A DNA stretch of 64,000 nucleotides from Frigoribacterium sp. ACAM 257 (GTDB lineage: Bacteria > Actinomycetota > Actinomycetes > Actinomycetales > Microbacteriaceae). Both the position numbers and the translations under genes were made by a program. Shown one piece after another: positions 33,904 to 42,508 of the stretch. Each line of letters opens with the position of its first letter. The first letter of the stretch is position 1. The DNA is taken from contig NZ_VOLO01000001.1 of the NCBI RefSeq assembly GCF_007954365.1, positions 1 through 64,000 of the forward strand. Direction: 5' to 3'. The notes beneath the pieces are model-generated. The model worked only from the letters and a program-made list of their open reading frames with translations, had not been told where the DNA came from and ran no database searches.

Positions 33904-35409
33904 ATGTCCGAGATGCATGCCGCCGACGTCCCACCCCGCGCACGGCTGATCCTGCCCGGGCAGTACGGCGACGAGTTCGACGACGGCGGCCCCGTCGTCG
34001 TGGTCGAGGCGCGCGACGCCTTCACCCGTCGGCCGATGCACCGCGCCAAGGCGCACCTCTGGCTCTCTGCGCTGCGGCACCGGGTCGCCGCGCTCGGCGA
34101 CCGGGCGACGCACCTGCAGGTCGAGAGCCTCGACGAGGTGCTCGACGACGCTGCCGGGGTCGGCCCGTTCGAGGTCGTCGACCCGCCCGACCGTCAGTTC
34201 CGGGCGGCCGTCCGTCGAGAGGGCCGTGACGTCCGCGTGCTGCCGAGCCGCGGGTTCGTGACGAGCGAGGAGGAGTTCGCGGCCTGGGCGGCGTCCCGCA
34301 AGGGGCGCCTCCTGATGGAGAACCACTACGAGACCGTCCGTCGCCGCGAAGACTGGCTCATCGAGGGCGACGGCCCCGCGGGCGGCAAGTTCAGCCTCGA
34401 CGAGCAGAACCGCAACCCGCCGCCGAAGGGCGCGACGACGCTCGGCCTGCCCGACCCGGTCTGGCCCGACGAGGACGAGATCGACGAGGCGGTCCGTGCC
34501 GACCTCGACGCGTGGGTCGCCGACGGCAGCGTCGTGTTCGTCGGTGCCGACGACCGGCGCCGCTTCGCGGTCACGCCGGCCGAGGCCGAAGCCGCCCTCG
34601 AGGACTTCCTCGAGACCCGGCTGGGCGACTTCGGCCCCTTCGAGGACGCGATGCTCTCGAACGACTGGACGATGTCGCACTCCCTGCTCAGCGTCCCGAT
34701 GAACCTCGGTGTGCTCGATCCCCGCCACGTGATCGAGCGCGTGCTCGAGGTCCACGCCTCAGGAGGCGCGCCCCTGGCGAGCGTCGAGGGCTTCGTCCGG
34801 CAGATCGCCGGCTGGCGCGACTACGTCTGGCACCTGTACTGGCACCTGGGCGAGTCGTACACGACCGACAACAACGCCCTCGGCGCCACCGAGCCGCTGC
34901 CGCGCTGGTGGCGGGAGGTCGACGCGACCGAGGTGCAGGCCGAGTGCCTCCGCAGCACGCTCGAGACGGTGCACCAGCACGGCTGGACGCACCACATCCA
35001 GCGGCTGATGATCCTCGGCAACTGGGCACTGCAGCGCGGCTACCAGCCGGCCGAGCTCACCGACTGGTTCACCGACGTCTTCGTCGACGGCACCGAGTGG
35101 GTGATGCCGGCGAACATCGTCGGCATGTCGCAGCACGCCGACGGGGGAGTGGTGGCGACCAAGCCCTACGCCGCCGGGGGCCGCTACATCCACTCGATGA
35201 GCGACCACTGTGGCTCGTGTCCGTTCTCGCCGACCGTGCGGGTCGGGCCGACGGCCTGCCCGTTCACGGCGGGCTACTGGGCGTTCCTCGACCGGGTCGA
35301 GCCGGCGCTGCAGGGCAACCCGCGGATGATGCGTCCGCTCCAGGGGCTCCGTCGACTCGACGACCTCGACGACGTGGTCGCGCAGGAGGCGGCCCGGACG
35401 ACCCCCTGA
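33904..35409 (+). CDS. FeS-type photolyase/cryptochrome-like protein ((6-4) photolyase family, PhrB-like)
   Basis: 501 residues. N-terminal alpha/beta domain and C-terminal helical FAD-binding domain. Four Cys at 348, 436, 439 and 452 (AECLRS, DHCGSCPF, TACPF) match the 4Fe-4S ligands of Agrobacterium PhrB (350, 438, 441 and 454), which repairs (6-4) photoproducts with light. NRNPPPKG and YTTDNNALGA are family motifs. It should act on UV-damaged DNA. A light role fits the BLUF gene in the same window, but there is no direct link. Confidence 0.9.
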   Translation: MSEMHAADVPPRARLILPGQYGDEFDDGGPVVVVEARDAFTRRPMHRAKAHLWLSALRHRVAALGDRATHLQVESLDEVLDDAAGVGPFEVVDPPDRQFRAAVRREGRDVRVLPSRGFVTSEEEFAAWAASRKGRLLMENHYETVRRREDWLIEGDGPAGGKFSLDEQNRNPPPKGATTLGLPDPVWPDEDEIDEAVRADLDAWVADGSVVFVGADDRRRFAVTPAEAEAALEDFLETRLGDFGPFEDAMLSNDWTMSHSLLSVPMNLGVLDPRHVIERVLEVHASGGAPLASVEGFVRQIAGWRDYVWHLYWHLGESYTTDNNALGATEPLPRWWREVDATEVQAECLRSTLETVHQHGWTHHIQRLMILGNWALQRGYQPAELTDWFTDVFVDGTEWVMPANIVGMSQHADGGVVATKPYAAGGRYIHSMSDHCGSCPFSPTVRVGPTACPFTAGYWAFLDRVEPALQGNPRMMRPLQGLRRLDDLDDVVAQEAARTTP

Positions 35410-35574
35410 CGGTCGCGTCCCGCTCGGCTCGCGCCGCGTCTCGCCGTACGTCGACTCCGTACGGCTCCCTGGCCGTCGAACGAATCACCAGAACTGGGGG
35501 CGTCCTCGATTCCCTCCCCAGGGCCCCGGGCTGCGAACATCGTGCAGACCCGATGCGACCCCGAGGAGGCCACG

Positions 35575-35793
35575 ATGACCGAGCACGAACGACGCCGACC
35601 GCTGTTCGTCGACGACGTGACCGACCCCGGAGTGTGGGAGGCCGCCGCCGAGCGACGTGCTCTCGCCGCCTCGGCCCGCCGCTCGTTCGCCCGTCGCACG
35701 GCCGACCACCTCGGCGAGGCGCTCGGCGTGACGGCCGCCCCGAGGGTGCTGCTCGACGCGGCGGACGACGACGCGAAGGTCCCCGCCCTCTGA
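35575..35793 (+). CDS. Small basic/acidic hypothetical protein
   Basis: 72 residues with a good GAGGAGG ribosome site. Starts MTEHERRRPLFVDDVTDPGVW, central helix AAAERRALAASARRSFARR, acidic tail DDDAKVPAL. No membrane segment. I do not recognise a family. Stands alone, convergent with the acidic gene at 35801. Confidence 0.65.
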   Translation: MTEHERRRPLFVDDVTDPGVWEAAAERRALAASARRSFARRTADHLGEALGVTAAPRVLLDAADDDAKVPAL

Positions 35794-35800
35794 GCCGGAG

Positions 35801-36088
35801 TCAGCTGGCGGGCGCTCCCGCCGCCTCCTCGTCGTCCGTGACGAGCTCGCTCTCGTCCAGGTCGTCGAGCTCGTCGTTGCCGGCCGCCTCGATCCAGTCG
35901 GTGGCGTCGTCCGAGAGGTAGAAGTCCTCGGCGTCAACGTCGGCGGCCCAGTCATCGTCGGCAGTCGGCTCGCCCGTGACGGCGGTGATCTGCTCGAGCA
36001 CCCAGGCGGGGACGACGTCGCCCGCGTTGTCGATCAGCCACTGCCGGGTCGAGGGGACGAGCTCGGACCACCATTCGTCGATGCGCAT
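35801..36088 (-). CDS. Acidic hypothetical protein
   Basis: 95 residues: MRIDEWWSELVPSTRQWLIDN, PAWVLEQITAVTG and a strongly acidic second half with DDEE runs. Codon use matches its neighbours. No family recognised. Its upstream region (36089-36416, 328 bp without a gene) holds the 36139 inverted repeat and family A copy 3. Confidence 0.7.
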   Translation of the reverse strand: MRIDEWWSELVPSTRQWLIDNAGDVVPAWVLEQITAVTGEPTADDDWAADVDAEDFYLSDDATDWIEAAGNDELDDLDESELVTDDEEAAGAPAS

Positions 36089-36138
36089 GCTCCGAGCCTG
36101 ACACGTCCGGGGTCCTCGGCGCTTGTCCGCGCCTCCTC

Positions 36139-36228
36139 GTGTCGACGATTCAGGTGTCGACGTCGCGACGCGGCCCCGGCACCGGGCCGTCGGAGGCGCG
36201 ACGACGCGCACACCTGATTCCTCGACAC
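36139..36228. repeat. 90-bp imperfect inverted repeat
   Basis: Left arm GTGTCGACGATTCAGGTGTC... (36139-36175) pairs with the region ending CCTGATTCCTCGACAC (36185-36228), with scattered mismatches. It is directly adjacent to family A copy 3 and a distinct sequence. Confidence 0.75.
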
Positions 36229-36289
36229 GTCGTGTCGCGGCCGCGCCCGCGCTCGCGTCTCACGCCACGCAGATCGCGCCCGCAGCGCA

Positions 36290-36382
36290 ACTCAGGAGGC
36301 GGCGGTCGCAGATTCCTGAACCGTGCACGACTCAGGATCCCGGCGCACCCCCTCGCGCAACGCAGGACAGATCTTCCTGAAT
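36290..36382 (+). repeat. 94-bp dispersed element, family A, copy 3
   Basis: ACTCAGGA left end, 24-nt core 36314-36337 around GTGCAC, CGCAGGA internal motif, right end TTCCTGAAT and tail GAGGAGAG. 93 bp. It lies downstream of the TetR gene at 36417. Confidence 0.9.
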
Positions 36383-36416
36383 GAGGAGAGGCCGACGGCT
36401 CGGGGGCGCCCGGGGG

Positions 36417-37019
36417 TCACCAGCCGCGCGTGAGCCCCTCGAGCCCGAGGTCGAACGCGACGACGACGTCGTGGTCGGGCTGGAGCAGCATCTGCAGCTG
36501 CAGCCCCATGTACAGCGCGACGACGCTGGTCGAGAGCGCGGCGACGTCGGTGCCCGCGGGGATCTCGCCCTGGCTGAGGTCGAACGCGAGCCCCTGGAAC
36601 ACCATCGCGTGGAAGTCGCGGTAGCTGTCGCGGACGAACCGTCCGGAGAGGTCGCCCGCGTCGGCCGAGCCGATCGAGAGGGTCATGAGCGAGCGCGACA
36701 GCCCACGGTGCACGTTGCTGTGCGCGATGAGTCCCCGCACGAAGCCGAGCGTCGCCGCGCCCGCCGTCTCGCGGGCGACCTGCTCGAAGCGGTCGAGGTT
36801 CCACCGGTCGACGGCGGCGAGCACGAGTCCCTCCCACGACGGGAAGTGCCGCTCGACGCACGCAGGCGACATGCCCGCGGTCCGGGCCACGGCGGAGACG
36901 TCGGTCGCGTCCCAGCCGACGGCGTCGAGCGTCTCGACGGTGGCGGCGACGATGCGCTTGCGGTCCGCGACGCTCGTCTCGAACGCGCTCGGTTCGTGGT
37001 GCGCGGTGATCGTGCTCAC
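36417..37019 (-). CDS. TetR-family regulator
   Basis: 200 residues from a GTG at 37019 with GAGGAG upstream. N-terminal helix-turn-helix (about 18-65) DRKRIVAATVETLDAVGW, SAVARTAGMSPACVERHFPS. The C-terminal ligand domain has no recognised ligand. No divergent partner immediately next to it. Confidence 0.85.
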   Translation of the reverse strand: MSTITAHHEPSAFETSVADRKRIVAATVETLDAVGWDATDVSAVARTAGMSPACVERHFPSWEGLVLAAVDRWNLDRFEQVARETAGAATLGFVRGLIAHSNVHRGLSRSLMTLSIGSADAGDLSGRFVRDSYRDFHAMVFQGLAFDLSQGEIPAGTDVAALSTSVVALYMGLQLQMLLQPDHDVVVAFDLGLEGLTRGW

Positions 37020-37190
37020 GCGGTCTCCTCGGTGGCTGGCGTCCGCGGCGGGTGGGTGAGTCCCCGCCTGTCGTCCGTGTCCCCAGCTTGGAGCAGCCGG
37101 CCGGTCCCGACCACCCCCTCCGCGCCCCCAACCCGGGTGCCACGCCGCCGGCCTCGAGGAGGCGCGGAGCGAGCCCCGAGGAGGCGTCCG

Positions 37191-37439
37191 TCAGCCCTGC
37201 CGAGCCGCCCGGTCCTGCGAGTGCTCGGCCTGCTCCCGAGTGAGGTCGGTGACGCCGCCGCAGTTCGTGCACTGCACGTGGTACCGCTTCGACACCGTGA
37301 ACAGCGGCACGAAGAACAGGGTGAAGCGCGTCGAGCGCCGCGCGACCTGCTGCTCGACGGTGCGTCCGCAGAACCGGCAGGCGAAGACGACGACGGTCAG
37401 CAGAGCCTGGCGGACGGAGGTGCCGAAGAGCAGGAACAT
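37191..37439 (-). CDS. Small zinc-ribbon protein
   Basis: 82 residues. Two CxxC pairs (CRFC and CTNC) about 36 residues apart, with a short hydrophobic N-terminus (MFLLFGTSVRQALLTVVVFA). Zinc-ribbon 15-like proteins of this size are widespread in actinobacteria, with no defined role. Divergent from the epimerase gene at 37551. Confidence 0.75.
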   Translation of the reverse strand: MFLLFGTSVRQALLTVVVFACRFCGRTVEQQVARRSTRFTLFFVPLFTVSKRYHVQCTNCGGVTDLTREQAEHSQDRAARQG

Positions 37440-37550
37440 CCCCCGACGCTACCGAGACGGCCGAGTCGGACGCTCAGCCGGCGAGGACTCCGAGCCAGGG
37501 GCGGAGCGAGCAGACTGGCACAGCCCTCCCACGAAGAAAGAAGACCCCTC

Positions 37551-38552
37551 ATGTCAGCGTTGACAGTCCTGTTCATCGGCGGCACCGGCATCATCAGCTC
37601 GGCGGCCGCGGCCCGAGCCGTCGAGCTCGGCCACGACGTCACCGTCCTCAACCGCGGGGCGTCGTCGACCCGGCCCACGCCTCCTGGGGTCGAGGTGCTG
37701 ACGGGGGACGTCTCCGACCCGGCGTCGATCCGCCGGGCCCTCGGCGACCGGTCGTTCGACGTCGTCGTCGACTTCGTCGCGTTCACCCCGGACCAGGTCC
37801 GGGCCGACATCGACCTCTTCACCGGACGAGCCGGCCAGTACGTCTTCATCAGCTCGGCGTCGGCCTACCAGAAGCCCGTCGCCGCGCTGCCGATCCGCGA
37901 GTCCTCTCCGCTCCGCAACCCGTTCTGGCAGTACTCCCGAGACAAGATCGCCTGCGAGGACCTGCTCGTCGGCGCCTACCGGGAGCGCGGCTTCCCCGTC
38001 ACGATCGTCAGGCCGTCACACACGTACGACCGCACCACGATCCCGGTCACCGGCGGATGGGCCGTCGTCGACCGCATGCGACGCGGCCTCGAGGTGGTCG
38101 TCCCCGGCGACGGGACGTCGCTCTGGACGCTGACCCACCACGCCGACTTCGCCCGTGCCTTCGTCGGGCTCCTCGGCCTGCCGGCCGCCGTCGGCGACGT
38201 CTTCCACATCACCTCCGACGAGGCCCTGCCGTGGGACCAGATCTACACGACCCTCGCGGCCGCGGCGGGCGTCGACGACCCGGCGCTGGTGCACGTGGCG
38301 AGCGAGAGCGTGGCCCTCGTCGAGCCCGAGTGGGGCCCGGGGCTCCTGGGCGACAAGGCGCACTCGGTCGTGTTCGACAACGCGAAGGTGAAGGCCTTCG
38401 TCCCCGGCTGGCAGGCGACGACGTCCTGGGCCACGGGTGCTCGGGAGATCGTCGAGTGGTACGACGCAGAGGCCTCTCGTCGGGAGGCCGACCCTGCGAC
38501 GGAGGCTGCCTTCGAGCGCCTCCTCGCCGGTGCGCGCGCCTTCGGCGCCTGA
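37551..38552 (+). CDS. NAD-dependent epimerase/dehydratase family protein
   Basis: 333 residues. Starts MSALTVLFIGGTGIISSAAA, a GxxGxxS-type nucleotide motif, and has SSASAYQ and YSRDKIACE (Tyr/Lys pair). The atypical SDR group resembles plant CSP41/mRNA-binding-like reductases rather than UDP-sugar epimerases, so the substrate is open. AAGAAAGAAG-type ribosome site about eight bases before the ATG. Confidence 0.85.
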   Translation: MSALTVLFIGGTGIISSAAAARAVELGHDVTVLNRGASSTRPTPPGVEVLTGDVSDPASIRRALGDRSFDVVVDFVAFTPDQVRADIDLFTGRAGQYVFISSASAYQKPVAALPIRESSPLRNPFWQYSRDKIACEDLLVGAYRERGFPVTIVRPSHTYDRTTIPVTGGWAVVDRMRRGLEVVVPGDGTSLWTLTHHADFARAFVGLLGLPAAVGDVFHITSDEALPWDQIYTTLAAAAGVDDPALVHVASESVALVEPEWGPGLLGDKAHSVVFDNAKVKAFVPGWQATTSWATGAREIVEWYDAEASRREADPATEAAFERLLAGARAFGA

Positions 38553-38578
38553 CCGGGACGGCGCAGCGACCGGGCCCG

Positions 38579-38690
38579 CGCCTCCTCGGGTCGTCCCCTA
38601 GTTGAAGGCCGGGGTGTCGATCGCGCACCGCGCCCGCCTCCTCGGGCCGTCCCCTAGTCGAAGGCCGGGGTGTCGATCGCGCACTGCGCC
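38579..38690. repeat. 56-bp tandem duplication of a gene end
   Basis: Units 38579-38634 and 38635-38690 differ at about four positions. The second unit contains the last codons (CAIDTPAFD) and TAG of the lipoprotein gene at 38654; the first unit is an extra, untranslated copy of that end including a stop codon. Confidence 0.92.
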
Positions 38691-39127
38691 GGCTCGCCGG
38701 GGCTCGCGGAGGTCGCGGTCGCGATCTCTCGCGTGCCGTCGAGGAGGATGCGGCAGGTCGCCGTCGCGCCCGGCGAGGGCGTCGCCGTGACCGCGGCCCG
38801 TCCGCCGGCGAGGACGATCGTCTCGCCCTCCCACGAGGAGCCGCCGCTCTGCTCGGTCGCCGTCGTGGCGCTGCCGACCTCGTGCGTCGAGGGGCTGTCG
38901 CCGCGCTCGTCGGCGCCCTCGAACGAGACCCCGGTGAGCTCGGCGCCGGTCGGCTGGTCGACCGAGACCTCGTACGTGACGCTCCAGGCGTCGCCGACGT
39001 GCTGCTGCACGAAGGCGCAGCCCGACGAGAGGAGGGCGATGCTCAGGGCGGTGACGGCGACGGCCGCCGTCCTGACACGGACAGGGACACGGACACGGAC
39101 ACGGGCTGGGGCGGTGTGGTTCTGCAT
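38654..39127 (-). CDS. MmpS-like lipoprotein
   Basis: 157 residues. Arg/Val repeats in the signal peptide (RVRVRVPVRVR, from CGGACA-like DNA repeats at about 39075), lipobox SSGC with Cys37, and an MmpS-type beta domain (WSVTYEVSVDQPTGAELTGV, CRILLDGTREIATA, QCAID). MmpS proteins usually assist MmpL transporters, but no mmpL is here. GAGGA ribosome site. Divergent from the VanZ-like gene. Confidence 0.75.
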   Translation of the reverse strand: MQNHTAPARVRVRVPVRVRTAAVAVTALSIALLSSGCAFVQQHVGDAWSVTYEVSVDQPTGAELTGVSFEGADERGDSPSTHEVGSATTATEQSGGSSWEGETIVLAGGRAAVTATPSPGATATCRILLDGTREIATATSASPGEPAQCAIDTPAFD

Positions 39128-39244
39128 GTCCTCAGTCTCGAGACGCGCGAGCCCCGGGTCGTCCCCCCGGGGGACCGACGTCCCGGCACCGGGGGTCCAC
39201 TCGGACGGTCCCGTGGGACCACGCGCGAGCGCCCGCCGGCCCGG

Positions 39245-39250
39245 TACCGT
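39245..39250 (+). promoter_or_regulatory. -10 element TACCGT of a leaderless gene
   Basis: TACCGT, six bases (CCTTGC), then the ATG at 39257. The same layout occurs at 49776. Confidence 0.5.
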
Positions 39251-39256
39251 CCTTGC

Positions 39257-40357
39257 ATGGGAAACGTTCTGCCGGGAGTCTTCGCCTTCGCGATCGGCTC
39301 CGTGCTGGCCGTCGGCGCCCTCGTGCCGTGGACTGCGGCCGAGTACCGCAGGCACGGCAAGCTCGGCGTCCGACGGAGCCTGGTCGCCTTCGGCACCCTG
39401 GTCTACGCCCTGGCGCTCGTCACCTACACGCTGCTTCCCCTGCCTGCCGACGTCGCGACGATGTGCGCCACGCCGGCCTCGGCGCAGCTGAGCCCGTTCG
39501 CGTTCGTCGGCGACGTCGCGAAGGAAGGCGGCATCGCCGGGCCGCGGTCGCTGCTGACGAACCCGGCGATCGCGCAGGTCCTCTTCAACGTGCTGCTCTT
39601 CGTCCCGCTCGGAGCCCTCGCCCGGCACGCCGTCGCCCGGCGGCGAGTCGTCCCCGGCCTCCTGGTCGGCCTCGGGGCCGGGTTCGTCGTCTCGCTGCTC
39701 ATCGAGCTGACGCAGCTCACCGGCGACTGGTTCCTCTACCCCTGCGCGTACCGCCTGTTCGACGTCGACGACCTGCTGGCGAACACCGCCGGTGCCGTCG
39801 TCGGCACTCTGCTGGCGCCCCTCGTCGGGCTGCTGGCCGGGTCCGGGGACCCCGTCGACGCCGACAGTCCTCGACCCGTCACCGCCGCCCGCCGCTTCTC
39901 GGGCATGCTGTCCGACGTCCTGGCCGTCTGGTTGCTCTCGGGCGTGCTGAGCGTCGGCACCACGCTGGCCTGGGTGCTGACGGACCGCGACCCCGACGAC
40001 CCTGTCCTGGCGTCCCTCGTCACGGTCGGCGCACTCGTGGCGCCGGCGGTGCAGCTCGTCGTCGTCCTCGTCTCGGGTCGCACCCTCGGCGAGCACGTCG
40101 TCCGACTCCGGCCGACGCCGGCTCCCGGGGCGGGCGGGCGCGTGCTGCGCTGGGCGCTCGGCTCCGGCGGGTGGGCGACGCTGCTCGCCCTCGACCTCCC
40201 CGTGTTCGCGTTCGTCGCCTCCCTGCTCGCGGTGGTGTCCGTCATCGCGGTGTGGTCGACGCGGGGGAGGCGCGGCCTGGCTCTCGCAGTCCTGCGCCTG
40301 GACGTCGAGGACGACCGGACCGCACGGGAAGGGTCTGCAGCACAGCGCGACGCATGA
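39257..40357 (+). CDS. VanZ-like membrane protein with C-terminal RDD domain
   Basis: 366 residues. N-terminal VanZ-like domain (about 1-185) with VLFNVLLFVPLGAL, SLLIELTQL and DVDDLLANTAGAVVG; then an RDD-type membrane domain (about 205-350) whose end reads RTLGEHVVRLR. About eight or nine helices in all. VanZ relatives confer low-level teicoplanin resistance in some bacteria; the role of this fused form is unknown. Probably leaderless. Confidence 0.8.
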   Translation: MGNVLPGVFAFAIGSVLAVGALVPWTAAEYRRHGKLGVRRSLVAFGTLVYALALVTYTLLPLPADVATMCATPASAQLSPFAFVGDVAKEGGIAGPRSLLTNPAIAQVLFNVLLFVPLGALARHAVARRRVVPGLLVGLGAGFVVSLLIELTQLTGDWFLYPCAYRLFDVDDLLANTAGAVVGTLLAPLVGLLAGSGDPVDADSPRPVTAARRFSGMLSDVLAVWLLSGVLSVGTTLAWVLTDRDPDDPVLASLVTVGALVAPAVQLVVVLVSGRTLGEHVVRLRPTPAPGAGGRVLRWALGSGGWATLLALDLPVFAFVASLLAVVSVIAVWSTRGRRGLALAVLRLDVEDDRTAREGSAAQRDA

Positions 40358-40439
40358 GTCGTCATCGCGGCACGGACGTCGTGCCGTCAGGGGCGGTCCG
40401 GCTCGGGTCTGGGTTGTCGGACTGGCTGGGCGGGGCGTG

Positions 40440-40690
40440 TCAGCAGCAGTCGCAGGCCTCGACCTGTCGCTCGCCCGTCAGGGCCGACACCGGCGTCGTG
40501 CACGCGTCGCCGCGCCAGGCCTCGAGGCCCTCGCGCACGGCGAAGACGACGATGACGAGCCCGGCCACGGGGTCGGCCCAGCTCCAGCCGAACGCGAGGT
40601 TGAGCACGAGGCCGACGAGCACGGCCGCCGACAGGTACGAGCGGATCAGCGTCTGCCTGGAGTCGGCCACCGCCGATGCCGAGCCCAGCT
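40440..40690 (-). pseudogene. 3' remnant of a cation transporter gene
   Basis: The frame encodes VADSRQTLIRSYLSAAVLVG, then GWSWADPVAGLVIVVFAVREG and EACDCC, the C-terminal third of a cation diffusion/efflux transporter of about 200 residues. Nothing upstream encodes the missing N-terminal part; hairpin family B copy 2 (40712) begins about 20 bp before the break. It reads as a decayed gene, possibly broken by the repeat. The 40358-40439 gap holds nothing else. Confidence 0.65.
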
Positions 40691-40711
40691 CGGTGCCGGT
40701 GCGACGGCGAG

Positions 40712-40781
40712 GTGTCGCATCACCTTCCGAGCATCGCGTCGCGTCGCGGCCGGACGCGATGCTCAGAACCCGATGCGACAC
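40712..40781. repeat. Long hairpin, family B, copy 2
   Basis: GTGTCGCATCACCTTCCGAG and its imperfect complement (ending GATGCGACAC) make a stem of about 25 bp. About 85 percent identical to copy 1 at 12716. Confidence 0.85.
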
Positions 40782-40816
40782 GGTCGCAGGCGGAGGCCCG
40801 GGCTGGCCGGGCCGCC

Positions 40817-42034
40817 TCAGCGGACGAGATGCGAGTAGTCGGGCAGGTCGACGGCGTCGGCCGGGGGAGAGAAGAGCTTGCCGCCGACCGCGCTGAACGC
40901 CCGGCTGGCGCCGATCCTCGCGGCGGTGTTCAGCAGGGCGATCCCGGCACGGGTCCTCGGGTTCGCGAGGCGGGGGGCCCCGGGCGGGAGCTGCTGGGCC
41001 TGCGCGACGTAGGGGCGCATGATCCGCTCGTAGCCGCGGAACGCGTCGCGGTGGTCGACGTGGGCGGCGATCTCCCCGGCGAGGACGTAGGCGCCGACGA
41101 GGGCGAGGCTCGTGCCCATGCCGCTGATCGGTGACGCACACCAGGCCGCGTCGCCGAGCAGGGCCACGCGTCCCGCGGTCCAGGCGGGCGCGTGCACCTG
41201 GCCGATGTGCTCGAAGTAGAGGTCGCCCTCCTGCTCGAGCCCGTCGAGGATGCGCCGCGCCTCCCAGCCGGCGTCGGCGAACTTCTCGCGGAGCAGGTCC
41301 TTCTGTTCGTCCGGACCGAGGCCGGCGTGAGCACCCGGCGTCGACAGGAACGACAGCGTGGCCCGGATCGTGCCCTTGGTGTCGGGTCGCAGGGTCATCG
41401 TGCGCCCGCCGGGGGCGTTGTGCCAGCGCGCCCAGTCGCTGTCGCGCTCCGTCCGCGGGATCGTCAGGTACGAGGTGTCCAGGCCCAGCGGTCGGATGGT
41501 CGGGGCGCTGCCGAACACGAGTCGACGGGTGCGCGAGCCCATCCCGTCCGCGATCACGACGAGGTCGACGTCGCGGTCGCCTCCGTGCTCGAACGACACC
41601 CGGACGTGGTCGGGCTGGTCGTCGATCGCGGCGATGCTGTCGCCGAAGACGTACTCGACGGCACCCGCAGGCCCAGGGCCGAGGGAGGCGTCGACCAGCA
41701 GGCGGGCGAGGTCGCCTCGCAGGATCTCCAGCTCGGCCGTCGCGCCGCTCGTGTCGGAGGTGCCGGCCGGGAACCGCGCGACGGCGCTGCCGTCCGACCG
41801 GACGAACTCCGTGCCGAGCTCGCCGGTCGTGGCGTCGCGGATGCCGTCCTCGACTCCCATGCGACGGGCCACCGTACGGCCTGCGCCGCGGACGTCGATG
41901 TTCTGCCCGCCGTCGCGGAGCTCGGGCGCACGTTCGACGACGGTGACCTGCCACCCGTAGGCGGCGAGCCAGTAGGCGAGCGCTGGCCCGGCGATGCTGG
42001 CGCCGGAGACGACGGCGGTCTTGGCAGGGCTCAT
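40817..42034 (-). CDS. FAD-dependent monooxygenase
   Basis: 405 residues. N-terminal FAD motif VSGASIAGPALAYWLAAYGW with the ERAPELRDGG acid, central DG-type motif LVVIADGMGSRTR, and the later GDAAWCASPISGMGTSLAL, as in the PHBH/TetX-like class A flavin monooxygenases. It hydroxylates an aromatic or drug-like substrate with NAD(P)H. A MarR remnant and operator-like palindrome lie just upstream, so it may have been an inducible detoxification gene. Confidence 0.88.
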   Translation of the reverse strand: MSPAKTAVVSGASIAGPALAYWLAAYGWQVTVVERAPELRDGGQNIDVRGAGRTVARRMGVEDGIRDATTGELGTEFVRSDGSAVARFPAGTSDTSGATAELEILRGDLARLLVDASLGPGPAGAVEYVFGDSIAAIDDQPDHVRVSFEHGGDRDVDLVVIADGMGSRTRRLVFGSAPTIRPLGLDTSYLTIPRTERDSDWARWHNAPGGRTMTLRPDTKGTIRATLSFLSTPGAHAGLGPDEQKDLLREKFADAGWEARRILDGLEQEGDLYFEHIGQVHAPAWTAGRVALLGDAAWCASPISGMGTSLALVGAYVLAGEIAAHVDHRDAFRGYERIMRPYVAQAQQLPPGAPRLANPRTRAGIALLNTAARIGASRAFSAVGGKLFSPPADAVDLPDYSHLVR

Positions 42035-42052
42035 GGTCGTTCCGTTCGTTGG

Positions 42053-42062
42053 TAATCAATTA
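42053..42062. promoter_or_regulatory. Operator-like TAATCAATTA
   Basis: TAAT and ATTA arms around CA, an A/T-rich island 19 bp upstream of the monooxygenase start and next to the MarR remnant. Typical of MarR operators. Confidence 0.45.
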
Positions 42063-42063
42063 G

Positions 42064-42195
42064 ACCCCGACCGAGCTCGCGCGCCGCCTCGGCATCTCGA
42101 CGGCTGCGACGACGCTGATCGAGTCCCGGGGGGAGTCCGAGCGCGCAGTCGTCGAGGACTTCGTCCGGGGCCTGCTCGCCGCCTGCGACGACGCG
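42064..42195 (+). pseudogene. Remnant of a MarR-family regulator
   Basis: The frame from 42064 reads TPTELARRLGISTAATTLIE, the recognition helix of MarR proteins, then jumps to SERAVVEDFVRGLLAACDD, which resembles the C-terminal helix. No start codon, wing or N-terminus is seen. An internal deletion has removed the middle. The gene once lay divergent to the monooxygenase. Confidence 0.5.
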
Positions 42196-42208
42196 ACCCC
42201 GGCACGGC

Positions 42209-42508
42209 CTACGGCGCGAGGCTCTGCAGGAACGCGAAGTGGCCGCGCAGCGCCTGCGACCCTGGCGGGGTGAGCGTCACCCACGTCCGTGCCTGGCCCT
42301 TGGCCCGCTGGACGCGCCGGAGATCGACGTAGCCTGCCTCGGTCAGGGTGCGGAGGTGCTTGCTGAGGGTCGCGTCGGAGACGTCGAGCCCCTCGCGGAG
42401 CACCCCGAACTCGACCTCGCCGCCGCGCGCGAGCATGGCGCAGATCTGCAGCCGCTGGGGCGCGTGCACGACGGCGTCGAACACCGGCTCGGGGGCGGCT
42501 CCGGTCAC
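42209..42508 (-). CDS. Winged-helix regulator (HTH_34/ArsR-like)
   Basis: 99 residues from a GTG at 42508 that overlaps the stop of the membrane-protein gene as GTGA. Recognition helix VSDATLSKHLRTLTEAGYV and a short wing AKGQARTWVTLTPPG. These small regulators typically pair with a membrane protein of unknown function, as here. A palindrome at 43000 ahead of the pair is a likely autoregulatory site. Confidence 0.83.
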   Translation of the reverse strand: MTGAAPEPVFDAVVHAPQRLQICAMLARGGEVEFGVLREGLDVSDATLSKHLRTLTEAGYVDLRRVQRAKGQARTWVTLTPPGSQALRGHFAFLQSLAP

